A stretch of 18,578 nucleotides of DNA from AV69 sp036498205 (GCA_036498205.1 DASXIC010000041.1:1-18578); one strand, 5' to 3'; counted from the stretch's first letter, positions 1 through 7,809 are shown. Notes: a model not told the origin generated them from the letters alone. Made by a program: numbers and translations.

Positions 1-234
1 AAGCCGCATCGACAACGCCGCAGTGTGCCAACCGCTCGCGACGAGACCCCCGAGGATCGTTTTCTCCGCCGTCGCAGGATCAAGATGAAAAGGTTGCGGG
101 TCGAACTGCCTGGCGAATTGGATGATCGATTCCCTCGTCACCTCAATGACGGAGGATTGCAAATGTGTGTTCGCCGGAAAATCCTCGAATGTGCACTTCC
201 CCATTTTGGGAAACATCGTGGCATCGCCCGACAT
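1..234 (-). CDS. MaoC-family (R)-hydratase/dehydratase, N-terminal part, cut by the window edge
   Basis: An open frame runs leftward from an ATG at 234 to the window edge (78 codons, no stop). It reads as the N-terminal part of a MaoC-like hot-dog hydratase, a family that hydrates enoyl-CoA or acyl thioesters. The diagnostic stretch is FDPQPFHLD at residues 44-52. Its Asp (D45) and His (H50) match the catalytic pair of (R)-specific enoyl-CoA hydratases. It is followed by GGLVASGWHTAALSMRL (62-78), a typical MaoC helix-strand segment. An ATG at 204 (MGKCTFEDF) is an equally good start and fits the usual family N-terminus better; neither has a clear ribosome binding site. The gene is divergent from the exported protein beginning at 355. 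It also shows that the long plus-strand frame open from 25 is not coding over its first 330 bases. Substrate cannot be told from this fragment. Confidence 0.85.
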   Translation of the reverse strand, partial: MSGDATMFPKMGKCTFEDFPANTHLQSSVIEVTRESIIQFARQFDPQPFHLDPATAEKTILGGLVASGWHTAALSMRL

Positions 235-354
235 CAACGCAATGTCGAAGCTAACAACGCAGGCGGGCGTCTTAGAATGGTCAATCGGGGAACTGTTCTT
301 GCGTTAAAAGACGTGGGCTTGCAAGGATTGTCGGCGCAACTATTCAGCCATCTT

Positions 355-2457
355 ATGGAACGGCGGATTCTTTTCATATTGTTTAGAGTCGCGGTTTCGT
401 TGGCCGCAGTGCCCTTTTCTGCGAAGGCGGGCATGCAAAATCCCGCTCTTGTCACTCCGACTGCGTTTCGACCGCAGCTAGGGGAACATGTGGCAGCTCG
501 AGAAGAAGAGATGCAAATACCGCCCCGAGCCGGCGAGGTAAATCCTGGCAACTTCTCGCAATCGTCAATTCCCGTTGTCTCCACTGGTAGCACTTTTTTC
601 GCTTCTTGGGGCAGCGTGAACGCGGCAACGGGATACCGGCTTGATGTATCGCAACAAAGCTCTTTTAGCAGTTATGTGACCGGGTATCGGGATTTGGATG
701 TGGGAAACATGACCGGCCGGGTAGTGACCGGGTTAAATCCACGTACCAAATATTACTATCGCGTGCGTGCTTACAATGGGGCGGGCACAAGCGCCGATTC
801 ACAGGTAATGGCCGGCACGACAGCAAGCGGAGCCGGGCTAGTCATCAATGCTACTTTCGATAGCACCATCACTACCAATCCGAACTCGGTGGTGATCCAA
901 TCAATGATTACTCAGGCCGTGTCGATCTTTGAAAATCTGTTCAGCGACCCGATAACGGTTTCGATCCTTTTCCGCTATTCGACGACCGCCCCGGATGGGA
1001 GCCCTATTCGGGGCTTGGCCGGTAGTGGGTGGGTGTTCTATGCCATCCCATGGAATACATACATCAGTGCGCTGCGAGCAGACGCCACCAGTGCCAATGA
1101 TGTCGCCGCGAACGCGAGCCTGCCGGTTAGTGCCTTGTCCACAAACGTAAATCCCAGCAGTGCGAATGGCAGGGCCATCGGGCTCAATACCCCGCCAGGG
1201 ATAGATGCCAACGGAAATGTGGGAACCGGCCCTGGTTTCGTTTACGACGGAATTGTCACCTTAAATTCCAATACCTCTTTCCAATTCACTCGACCCGTTA
1301 ATAGCGGCAACTACGACGCGCAACTGGGGACTGAGCACGAGATTGACGAAATTCTCGGTCTTGGTTCCCACCTTGCTCTTGGGAGTAACGATCTCCGGCC
1401 GCAGGATTTGTTCAGTTGGTCGTCTCCGGGCGTGCGAAATCTTACGTCGTCCGGAAGCCGCTATTTTTCGATCGACAGCGGAAACACCGACCTCATCGAT
1501 TTTAATCAGAATCCGAGCTTCGATTTCGGCGACTGGTTGAGCCCGCAATGCCCTCAGCCCAATCCGCATGTCCAGAATGCGTTCGGTTGCACTGGCCGGT
1601 CGTCGGATATCAGTGCCGGTTCGCTGGAAGGTATTAATCTCGACGTGATCGGCTATAACCTGGCTCCGCCAGCCCGGACTGGTTCTGCGAGCCTGGCGAA
1701 TATTTCCACACGAATGCGTGTGTTGACCGGTGATAACGTGCTTATTGGCGGTTTCGTTATCTCGGGTACCACTCCAAAGCAGGTCCTGGTTCGAGCGATC
1801 GGACCGACACTGGCTAATTTTAGCGTCCCTAACCCGCTGCAGGATCCCGTCCTTGACTTACACAACTCCAATAGCTCGATCGCGTTGAATGATGATTGGC
1901 AAACGGACCCGAACTCCGCGCAAATACCAGCCAACTTAAGGCCCGGCGATTCGCGCGAATCCGCCATTCTCATCACTTTGCAGCCGGGATCCTACACTGC
2001 GATTGTATCCGACAAGACCGGCGCAACCGGAGTTGGTCTGGTAGAGGTTTACTCGATGGATAATACCAGCTCCTCGCAATTAACCAATGTCTCCACTCGC
2101 GGCTTGGTCCAAACTGGAGATTTTGTGATGATTGGTGGTTTTATTTCGACTGCACCGGACGGTAGTTCGGCCCAATTGTTAATCCGCGCCATCGGGCCAT
2201 CACTCGCGCAATTTGGGATAGGCGCCCTGCCCGATCCTACTCTTCGGCTCATTGATGGCAACGGGGTCACCATCGCTTTTGACGATAACTGGAAAGACAC
2301 TCAACAAGCTGAGATTCAAGCCACGGGCATAGCACCGGTGAACGATATGGAGTCGGCGATCCTCGCCACGTTAAGTCCCGGTAGTTACACCGCGTTAGTA
2401 AGCGGCGCAAATGGCAGTACTGGAGTTGGGCTGGTCGAAGTTTTCAAACTGCGATAG
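355..2457 (+). CDS. Exported FN3 + metalloprotease-like protein with two C-terminal repeat domains
   Basis: The frame is open from 25, but I place the start at the ATG at 355 because it begins a signal peptide (MERRILFILFRVAVSLAAVP, cleavage near AKA at 23-25) and because upstream sequence is antisense to the MaoC gene. The product is 700 residues. Residues about 70-157 look like a fibronectin type III domain (LNPRTKYYYRVRAYN at 127-141). Residues about 163-437 resemble secreted metalloprotease-like proteins of the type annotated NF038122, with TEHEIDEILGLGSH at 326-339, DLFSWSSPGVR, YFSIDSGNT and LDVIGYN near the end. The expected HExxH is HEIDE here (H328, E329, E332), with H339 nearby. Residues 446-568 and 575-700 are two copies of the domain also found at the C-termini of the genes at 3326-5845 and 11113-13071. 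Proteolytic activity is not proven. Export is well supported. Confidence 0.85.
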   Translation: MERRILFILFRVAVSLAAVPFSAKAGMQNPALVTPTAFRPQLGEHVAAREEEMQIPPRAGEVNPGNFSQSSIPVVSTGSTFFASWGSVNAATGYRLDVSQQSSFSSYVTGYRDLDVGNMTGRVVTGLNPRTKYYYRVRAYNGAGTSADSQVMAGTTASGAGLVINATFDSTITTNPNSVVIQSMITQAVSIFENLFSDPITVSILFRYSTTAPDGSPIRGLAGSGWVFYAIPWNTYISALRADATSANDVAANASLPVSALSTNVNPSSANGRAIGLNTPPGIDANGNVGTGPGFVYDGIVTLNSNTSFQFTRPVNSGNYDAQLGTEHEIDEILGLGSHLALGSNDLRPQDLFSWSSPGVRNLTSSGSRYFSIDSGNTDLIDFNQNPSFDFGDWLSPQCPQPNPHVQNAFGCTGRSSDISAGSLEGINLDVIGYNLAPPARTGSASLANISTRMRVLTGDNVLIGGFVISGTTPKQVLVRAIGPTLANFSVPNPLQDPVLDLHNSNSSIALNDDWQTDPNSAQIPANLRPGDSRESAILITLQPGSYTAIVSDKTGATGVGLVEVYSMDNTSSSQLTNVSTRGLVQTGDFVMIGGFISTAPDGSSAQLLIRAIGPSLAQFGIGALPDPTLRLIDGNGVTIAFDDNWKDTQQAEIQATGIAPVNDMESAILATLSPGSYTALVSGANGSTGVGLVEVFKLR

Positions 2458-2475
2458 GAACAATGCGGTACTGCC

Positions 2476-2507
2476 TTCCAGGCTAATCGCTTGGTAAAAG
2501 CCTGGAA
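2476..2507 (+). terminator. Stem-loop after the exported metalloprotease-like gene
   Basis: TTCCAGGCT (2476-2484) and AGCCTGGAA (2499-2507) form a perfect 9-bp stem with a 14-nt loop, 19 nt after the stop codon at 2457. No T tract follows, so it is not a classical intrinsic terminator. It may be a 3'-end hairpin that protects the transcript. Confidence 0.4.
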
Positions 2508-2564
2508 AAGATTGGCGGTCGATGCGCTAAGCGTGGCGGCATCTAGACTTCAATCAAAAGCGAA

Positions 2565-2570
2565 TATAAT
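2565..2570 (+). promoter_or_regulatory. Candidate -10 box for tRNA-Val
   Basis: A consensus TATAAT lies 17 nt before the first base of the tRNA, inside a notably AT-rich stretch (about 2556-2584). A second TATAAA-like hexamer sits at 2575-2580. No convincing -35 box is visible at the right distance, so this is a positional inference. Confidence 0.45.
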
Positions 2571-2587
2571 TGTATATAAATTGTTGG

Positions 2588-2659
2588 GGGCGGTTAGCTC
2601 AGTGGTAGAGCGGCTGGTTTACACCCAGTAGGTCGGGGGTTCGAAACCCTCACCGCCCA
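2588..2659 (+). tRNA. tRNA-Val (anticodon UAC)
   Basis: The 72-nt sequence folds as a complete cloverleaf. The acceptor stem is GGGCGGT (2588-2594) with ACCGCCC (2652-2658) and discriminator A at 2659. The D arm is GCTC/GAGC. The anticodon stem GCTGG/CCAGT encloses the loop TTTACAC, giving anticodon TAC, which reads GUA (Val). The T arm GGGGG/CCCTC encloses the loop TTCGAAA. The variable loop has five bases. The 3' CCA is not encoded (AAC follows), so it must be added after transcription. The gene stands alone. Confidence 0.97.
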
Positions 2660-2706
2660 AACTGAATCTGCGATTTGCGATTTCAGATTGCCGATTACTT
2701 CACGCT

Positions 2707-3186
2707 GTGAACACAATTGATCCCGGAGTCCGAATCGGACACGTCCATCTAAAAGTTGCGGATCTGGAACGTGCGCTCAATTTTTATGCCGGCGTTCTTG
2801 GTTTTGAAATCACTCAACGTCACGGCGATGAGGTCGCCTTCCTCTCTTCCGGCGGCTATCATCATCATATTGCACTAAACACCTGGAGTAGTCGCGGCGG
2901 GTCGCCCCCACCTCCGAATGCAACAGGCCTGTTCCATTTCGCGATTATGTATCCGACGCGTGCGGCCCTTGCCGATGCGCTCCGCCGCTTGCAGAAAGCG
3001 AAAGTATCACTCGAAGGAGCCAGTGATCACGGCGTAAGCGAAGCGCTCTACCTCCGCGACCCGGATGAGAACGGCGTCGAACTTTACTGGGACCGGCCAG
3101 AGCATCTCTGGCCTCGAGACTGCAAAGGGCAGATTGAGATGTTCACTCACCCACTAAACTTGGAAGCCCTGCTGGCTGAGCTGTAG
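2707..3186 (+). CDS. VOC (glyoxalase / extradiol dioxygenase-like) family protein
   Basis: A 159-residue protein with the two beta-alpha-beta-beta-beta halves of the vicinal oxygen chelate fold. The first half opens with IGHVHLKVADLERALNFY (10-27) and the second has GLFHFAIMYP (74-83), ending in LRDPDENGVELYWDRP (116-131). The likely divalent-metal ligands are H14, H77 and E125, the two-His-one-Glu pattern of catechol 2,3-dioxygenase-like (CatE-type) members. The C-terminal motif W-P-R-D and the ending LEALLAEL are also common in that subgroup. The start is a GTG at 2707, 47 nt after tRNA-Val, with no visible ribosome binding site. Family assignment is firm. The substrate (aromatic diol, methylglyoxal adduct, antibiotic or other) is unknown, and no pathway genes are adjacent. 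It is convergent with the next gene. Confidence 0.9.
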   Translation: MNTIDPGVRIGHVHLKVADLERALNFYAGVLGFEITQRHGDEVAFLSSGGYHHHIALNTWSSRGGSPPPPNATGLFHFAIMYPTRAALADALRRLQKAKVSLEGASDHGVSEALYLRDPDENGVELYWDRPEHLWPRDCKGQIEMFTHPLNLEALLAEL

Positions 3187-3212
3187 CTTATTGTCTCAAC
3201 TCGAAATAAAAT

Positions 3213-3238
3213 GCGGTGAGGACACCGCACTCTACAGC
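3213..3238 (-). repeat. REP-like palindromic element, copy A
   Basis: Read on the minus strand it begins GCTGTAGAGT and continues into a perfect hairpin with arms GCGGTG and CACCGC around a TCCT loop. It faces copy B at 3259-3284 (21 of 26 positions identical), so the pair can also form one long imperfect hairpin. It lies between the convergent genes ending at 3186 and 3326. Confidence 0.7.
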
Positions 3239-3258
3239 TCTTTGAACCTTGTTGGCGC

Positions 3259-3318
3259 GCTGTAGCGTCCGCTGTCCTCAGCGGAAACTAGAATCCGGGA
3301 AAGAGCGGCGTTCTACAG
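3259..3318 (+). repeat. REP-like palindromic element, copy B, with tail
   Basis: It begins GCTGTAGCGT, followed by a perfect hairpin with arms CCGCTG (3269-3274) and CAGCGG (3279-3284) around TCCT. Relative to copy A, two stem base pairs are changed on both sides, so pairing is kept. A tail containing CCGGGAA runs to TTCTACAG at 3311-3318. Together with the initial CTGTAG this gives short inverted ends, as in a small non-autonomous element. Position between convergent genes would suit a transcription-ending or insulating role, but this is inference. Confidence 0.65.
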
Positions 3319-3325
3319 ACTGAAA

Positions 3326-5845
3326 CTATCGAAGCCGGAAAACTTCTACCAGCCCGACGCCACTCGTGCCGTTTTTCCCGCGAACAATGGCGGTCCAGCT
3401 CCCTTGCGGCAACGTCGTAACAATCGCCGATTCCCGATCGTCAGTCGGGGCCTGGCCGGTCGCCTCGATCTGGCCCTGTTGTGAGTCTTTCCAATTGTCG
3501 TTAAATGCAATTAAGTTGCCATTGCTGTCGTGCAACTCGAGCGTGGGATCGAGCAACACGTTGGAAACACCGGCCGCCATGAGCGACGGCCCGATGGCGC
3601 GAACCAGCACCTGCGAACCGCTGCCACCGCCAATAATGAAACCGCCAATCATGACACTATCCCCCAGTTCAACGGCTCCCCGGGTACTAATGTTGGTGAG
3701 AACGGACGTACTCGCCGGGTCGAGATCAAAGACCTCCAACAGCGCCGTCCCAGTAGTGTTGTTGGAACCGCGAACAATGGCGGTATAAGCCCCTGGCGCC
3801 AGAGTCTCCACCATGGCTGACTCGCGATCGTCCGTCGGCATGTGACCACTGGCTTCTATCTCGGCCTGTTGCGAATCTTTCCAATTGTCATTAAACGCGA
3901 CGGAAGACTGATTGCTGTCGAACAGTTGCAAAGTCGGGTCTTGCAAGGTGTCCAGGACGCTGAATTGTGCGAGGGAAGGTCCGATAGCGCGGATAATAAC
4001 TTTTTTGGGGGCGTTCCCGCTAATGACAAAACCGGCGATACCAACTCGATCATTCGTTTCTACATGCAGTCTGGTCGAGATATTTAATTCTTTGCCGCCG
4101 GTAGGTTCGACCGAACTCGGATCGTTTGGATTGGTGCCGGCGAGAAACTCGGAGAAATTAGTTTCTCCGTCATGATCCGGATCAGCATCCGGCGCCACGA
4201 TTGCCGGATTGTTCATTTGCGCGAGCGAGAAATGAGCTGCCTCCCAGGCGACGAAAGTTCCCGTCGGGGCCATTCCGACGCGAGTCACAAACGGATCGGA
4301 ATTGCCGGTTCGAGTATCGACCCACACCGGCACAGCCGGTACTTTCGGCTGGGTCGATTCCGCGACGCCCAGATAGTCCCCCAGCATATACCCGGTCGAG
4401 TTTCCATCGGGATCGGTCGTAAGCGGAGCAAGCGACGCATCCGTCGAAATCGAGGTGAGCCTGAGATTGGGACCCCAGCTAGCACCGCCGTCAAACGATT
4501 GTGCCAGGTAAAGATCGACCAGGGTGTCCGAGCCCGGATTATTGCGATGATCGTAAAAGACCACGCTCAGGGTGCTACCATCAGGCGAAACATTGATCGC
4601 TGGATTAAAAACACCCGAGCCCGACGGATTGTCGCTGATCGCAATCGGCGCGCTCCAGGTTAGACCGCCGTCGATGGATTTGGTGAATGCTACCCGCGGT
4701 CCGTCCAACACCGTTTGGTAGACGACGTAGATGTTACTGGTGGTCCGATCGACGGTAGCCGAAGGCAGGAATGAACCGCTTCGAATAGCCGGCTCATTCC
4801 ATTCGGTTGCGGAACTTATTCGATGCGGTGGACCAAACGTCGCGCCTCCGTCGGTTGATATCACCGACTCCAAACGCTCGCCTGGGCTTATTGCGGAACC
4901 AAAGTTCCAGTAGACGATCGCGACGTTGCCGTTTGGCAGGAACACGGGCTGTGATCCCTGCAGCGCGGTATTGGAGCTGTTGATATTCGCGATTGGGCTC
5001 CAATGCGCCCCGCCATCGTCACTATAGGTGCGCACGATCGGGTGAAAATTTCCGTTGGTATTACTGAACAAAGTAAACGTCACCAGAATCCGGCCCAGTG
5101 GCGCCGTGCCGCCGAAGGTATTGACAGCGACCCATTCTTTATCCGGAAAAACGGAATTATCGGCCGGTTGAAACGCCACCATAGGTTGACCAAAAGTGGC
5201 ACCACCATCGGTCGATTTGGTCACGGCGATCACGCCATTATTGAAATTGGGGTCGGTCGCTGCGTCGGTGCTGATGTAGACGTTGTTGTTTGCGTCGAAA
5301 GCGACCACCGGATCGGTCGCGCGAAAATAGGGCCCGCCCACTGCCTGGGTCAGGTTCGGGATCAACGCGCGCGTCCACGTCAGCCCGCCATCATGTGAAG
5401 TAGAGTATCCTAGATCGACCGCGCCGCCGTTGGCGCCGAATCGGCCTTCCTGAAATGTCGCCACCAAAAAATTGTCATCCGAGAGCGAACGGGCGATATC
5501 CGGCTCTGCCTGCGCACGTAAATTGGGAGGCAACTGCGGCGGATCGTCGCCCAACCGGATGTTTGGACCCACTCGCACATCAAGAGCAACAGGAGCAGTG
5601 ATTTGTTCCTGACTCACCGTGCCTCCCTTCCAAGTCACGGTCGAAACGCGGGGCGGTTTAACCAAAAGATTATCGCGATTGAGTAAAAGGAGCGCACCGG
5701 ATGAGAGGCGGTGCAGAGGGAGATTGCGTGCAACGTCAGGAAGCCCGCTCGCAGTCGACGACGTGGTTCCGGCTCTCGGTTGCTGCGACTTTCCGGGCAC
5801 GGTGAAGAGAAAAGAGAGCGTGCAGAGAAGGAGCAGTTTCTTCAT
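3326..5845 (-). CDS. Exported sialidase-like (BNR/Asp-box) protein with two C-terminal repeat domains
   Basis: An 839-residue protein starting with a signal peptide (MKKLLLLCTLSFLFTVPGKS). Residues about 110-525 carry six Asp-boxes of the form SxDGGxxW/F: S150-W157, S211-F218, S275-W282, S330-F337, S390-W397 and S450-W457. This indicates a sialidase-type beta-propeller. Classical sialidase catalytic residues (FRIP arginine, nucleophile Tyr/Glu) are not evident to me, so a carbohydrate-binding or non-enzymatic role is equally possible. Residues 553-578 (DADPDHDGETNFSEFLAGTN) form a thrombospondin type 3-like, calcium-binding style linker. Residues 586-709 and 716-839 are two copies of the C-terminal domain shared with two other exported proteins in this window. 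The protein ends exactly with the second copy (VEVFRLR). Its start has no strong ribosome binding site. It appears to be transcribed alone. Confidence 0.88.
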   Translation of the reverse strand: MKKLLLLCTLSFLFTVPGKSQQPRAGTTSSTASGLPDVARNLPLHRLSSGALLLLNRDNLLVKPPRVSTVTWKGGTVSQEQITAPVALDVRVGPNIRLGDDPPQLPPNLRAQAEPDIARSLSDDNFLVATFQEGRFGANGGAVDLGYSTSHDGGLTWTRALIPNLTQAVGGPYFRATDPVVAFDANNNVYISTDAATDPNFNNGVIAVTKSTDGGATFGQPMVAFQPADNSVFPDKEWVAVNTFGGTAPLGRILVTFTLFSNTNGNFHPIVRTYSDDGGAHWSPIANINSSNTALQGSQPVFLPNGNVAIVYWNFGSAISPGERLESVISTDGGATFGPPHRISSATEWNEPAIRSGSFLPSATVDRTTSNIYVVYQTVLDGPRVAFTKSIDGGLTWSAPIAISDNPSGSGVFNPAINVSPDGSTLSVVFYDHRNNPGSDTLVDLYLAQSFDGGASWGPNLRLTSISTDASLAPLTTDPDGNSTGYMLGDYLGVAESTQPKVPAVPVWVDTRTGNSDPFVTRVGMAPTGTFVAWEAAHFSLAQMNNPAIVAPDADPDHDGETNFSEFLAGTNPNDPSSVEPTGGKELNISTRLHVETNDRVGIAGFVISGNAPKKVIIRAIGPSLAQFSVLDTLQDPTLQLFDSNQSSVAFNDNWKDSQQAEIEASGHMPTDDRESAMVETLAPGAYTAIVRGSNNTTGTALLEVFDLDPASTSVLTNISTRGAVELGDSVMIGGFIIGGGSGSQVLVRAIGPSLMAAGVSNVLLDPTLELHDSNGNLIAFNDNWKDSQQGQIEATGQAPTDDRESAIVTTLPQGSWTAIVRGKNGTSGVGLVEVFRLR

Positions 5846-5965
5846 TACTAGGAAGCTTGGACGGGCGGACCCATTTTACAATTCAAGCCGAAAAAGTCCC
5901 CCTTCCATTGAACCCGCAAAAACTGCGGATGGCTCAAATTTCCCTGAAACCCCTGGGCTGCCTCT

Positions 5966-6358
5966 TTATGGCCAGGCGGACAAAATCGCTCCCATCAAAA
6001 TAAAACCGACAATGTGAAAGCCGGTATCGATCGCCCACAACCTGGGCGGCGGCGATTGCCAAATGTAAGTCATGGTTAATACCGTTGCACAAAACCCGAC
6101 CCCCACTGCCGCTCCAATCTTAACTCCTCGCAAAACGTCTATGACCTGAAGCTGATGGAACAGGCGCCCCAGAACCGCGGCCGCAACGAGATTCGCGACA
6201 AACGTCACCAACAACTTCATCGCGAAACCGCCAGGACGAAGCTTGATCCCGTGTTGCTCGATAGCACTCGACCAGGGTTTACTGAATAATTTGGAATACC
6301 AGAGGGCCCCCAGGACCCAATAGGCCACTCCCGCGCAGAGAATTGCTAGCCAGTTCAT
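5966..6358 (-). CDS. DUF1761-like four-helix membrane protein
   Basis: A 130-residue integral membrane protein. I chose the ATG at 6358, giving the N-terminus MNWLAILCAGVAYWVLGALW, which matches the conserved opening of DUF1761 proteins (NWLA...GALWYS). A TTG six codons upstream is the alternative. Four hydrophobic segments are visible at about 3-21, 47-68, 78-100 and 108-128. The family has no assigned biochemical function that I can state. The gene lies about 120 nt downstream of the start of the Asp-box protein gene and follows rtcB on the same strand, but the 225-nt gap with a REP-like copy and hairpin argues against tight coupling to rtcB. Confidence 0.75.
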   Translation of the reverse strand: MNWLAILCAGVAYWVLGALWYSKLFSKPWSSAIEQHGIKLRPGGFAMKLLVTFVANLVAAAVLGRLFHQLQVIDVLRGVKIGAAVGVGFCATVLTMTYIWQSPPPRLWAIDTGFHIVGFILMGAILSAWP

Positions 6359-6481
6359 ACAGCGATGTTTAGGCAATCTTCAGCGCCTAAACAAGCTCAA
6401 AGCCCGGATTTGGGCTATTTGGTAGCTACGGTGATATTGTCGGCATGAGATCAGATGAGGATGGGGGACAGCGGTTTGCAG

Positions 6482-6507
6482 GCTGTAGCGTCCGGTGTCC
6501 TCAGCGG
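6482..6507 (+). repeat. REP-like palindromic element, copy C
   Basis: It shares the opening GCTGTAGCGTCC with copy B, then has arms CCGGTG and CAGCGG around TCCT. Here the fourth pair of the stem is broken (G opposite G), unlike copies A and B. The following sequence to about 6573 (CCGGGAA, then CTCCAG and CT.AAA) aligns loosely with the tail of copy B, so the full unit is probably 60-90 bp. Confidence 0.6.
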
Positions 6508-6526
6508 ATCCTCCAGAGTGGCAAAC

Positions 6527-6549
6527 CGGAGCCCCGGGAATGGGCTCCG
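6527..6549 (-). terminator. Hairpin downstream of rtcB
   Basis: CGGAGCCC (6527-6534) and GGGCTCCG (6542-6549) form a perfect 8-bp GC-rich stem with a 7-nt loop, 35 nt beyond the rtcB stop. In the rtcB direction it is followed by GTTTGCC, a weak T run, so it may terminate rtcB. It also lies within the tail of REP-like copy C, so it may simply be part of that element. Confidence 0.4.
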
Positions 6550-6583
6550 TCGCCTCCAGTCTAAATTTTTGTCCGCCACTCCT

Positions 6584-7753
6584 TCAATCCTTGTAAGGAT
6601 CAACGATGTCGCGCCCGGCCATCGCCACTCCGAGCGGACGCAAAGTATGTAACACTCGGATAGTCCCCGCGTGTGCCGCGAGCACCTCCGATAACCGCCG
6701 ATACGCTTGTGGCGCTTCATCAACGTCCCCGCCACGCAATTCCACTCTCCTATTGGCGATCCACTTCATCATCTCATCATGGCGGACTAATCCATCGCGA
6801 CGAATTCGCTTGTTCCCCACCCGCTCGAATTTTCCCTTCGCCGCCGTTCGCGACATGATCCGGCCGGCGCCGTGAACGGTAGAAAAAAGAGCGGCGCGCG
6901 ATTCGGTCGAATCAATCCCTTCAACGATCACTGCATCATCCCCCATGCTGCCACCGACAAATCCGCGTTGAGCCGGAAACGCCGGAGTCGCGCCCTTGCG
7001 CACAACCCAGAGTTCTTCCCCGTCGTGTTGTTCGCGCCAGGCGAAATTATGATGGTTGTGCACCTCGTCGATAATCCGCCCGCCGAGAATGCGCCCGACT
7101 ACGTGTCGCGCGACGGCTTCCCGTCCGGCATAAGCATAACGCCCGGCTAACGTCATTGCCGCCAGGTAATCGATGCCCGCTTCGGAGTTCACCGGTAGCA
7201 CCGTTGGCGGTACATCCATTCCATCCTTGCCGCCCGCCGCTTTCAAAAAATGCGTCGCTGTCTTATGTCCAAGGCCGCGCGAACCGAAGTGGACTCCCAC
7301 CCAAATCCGATCCTGTTCGTCGGAGAAAATGTCGATGTAGTGATTACCGCCACCGACCGTGCCGAGTTGATCTCGCGCGATTTCTTTCAGACCAGACAGT
7401 GGCGCTATTTTCCACGCCTCATCCTCGAATAGTTCATGATCGACCCGCGTTTTCGATTTCCGTCCGATCCCGAAAGAGATGTCACGGACAATATCATCCA
7501 TGATCGATTTGATCCGGGGCGCTATTTCTTTGCGATCAGCGTCAGTTAAAATGGCGAGGTTTCCACACGCGATATCGAATCCAACTCCTGAGAGTGAAAT
7601 TTTGTCCTTGTAGGCGACGACGCCGCCGATCGGCTGGGCATAACCCTTATGACCATCGGCGCAAAGGACCCCGCGTTCTCCACCCATCTCGATGCAGGTC
7701 TCGATCTGCCTGATGGTGGCCTCATCGTGCTTTCCGAATACCTTCGTTTTCAT
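6584..7753 (-). CDS. rtcB: RNA-splicing ligase RtcB
   Basis: RtcB joins RNA ends carrying 2',3'-cyclic phosphate or 3'-phosphate to 5'-OH ends, using GTP and Mn2+; in bacteria it repairs cleaved RNA. With the ATG at 7753 the protein is 389 residues, close to E. coli RtcB length. A TTG three codons upstream is possible. Family motifs appear in order: DGHKGYAQPIGG, GVGFDIACGN (metal-binding Cys about C64), TVGGGNHYID (H138), VHFGSRGLGHK (H155), HNHHNFAW, VRKGATPA, GSMGDDAV and VHGAGRIMSR, whose His (about H294) is the residue guanylylated in the reaction. All key residues seem intact. No rtcA, archease or RtcR-type sigma-54 regulator is next to it; the divergent neighbour 56 nt away is a methyltransferase. 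The gene appears monocistronic. Confidence 0.96.
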   Translation of the reverse strand: MKTKVFGKHDEATIRQIETCIEMGGERGVLCADGHKGYAQPIGGVVAYKDKISLSGVGFDIACGNLAILTDADRKEIAPRIKSIMDDIVRDISFGIGRKSKTRVDHELFEDEAWKIAPLSGLKEIARDQLGTVGGGNHYIDIFSDEQDRIWVGVHFGSRGLGHKTATHFLKAAGGKDGMDVPPTVLPVNSEAGIDYLAAMTLAGRYAYAGREAVARHVVGRILGGRIIDEVHNHHNFAWREQHDGEELWVVRKGATPAFPAQRGFVGGSMGDDAVIVEGIDSTESRAALFSTVHGAGRIMSRTAAKGKFERVGNKRIRRDGLVRHDEMMKWIANRRVELRGGDVDEAPQAYRRLSEVLAAHAGTIRVLHTLRPLGVAMAGRDIVDPYKD

Positions 7754-7809
7754 TCTCGCCAACTACCAATACTTTGCGGTCATCCATCCGGAAGTGCAGT
7801 GATATTTAA

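Noticed and set aside
25..354. N-terminal 110 codons of the long plus-strand frame as coding
   Set aside because: They have no recognisable protein character, lie antisense to the MaoC fragment, and precede a clear signal peptide starting at 355.
2661..2690. Sequence ATCTGCGATTT after tRNA-Val, recurring near 18017 and partly near 10066, as a repeat family
   Set aside because: The shared core is only about 10-11 bases with unrelated flanks; chance cannot be excluded.
4172..4663. 163-codon plus-strand frame inside the Asp-box gene
   Set aside because: It is antisense to well-formed Asp-box repeats and Arg/His-rich without motif; a shadow frame.
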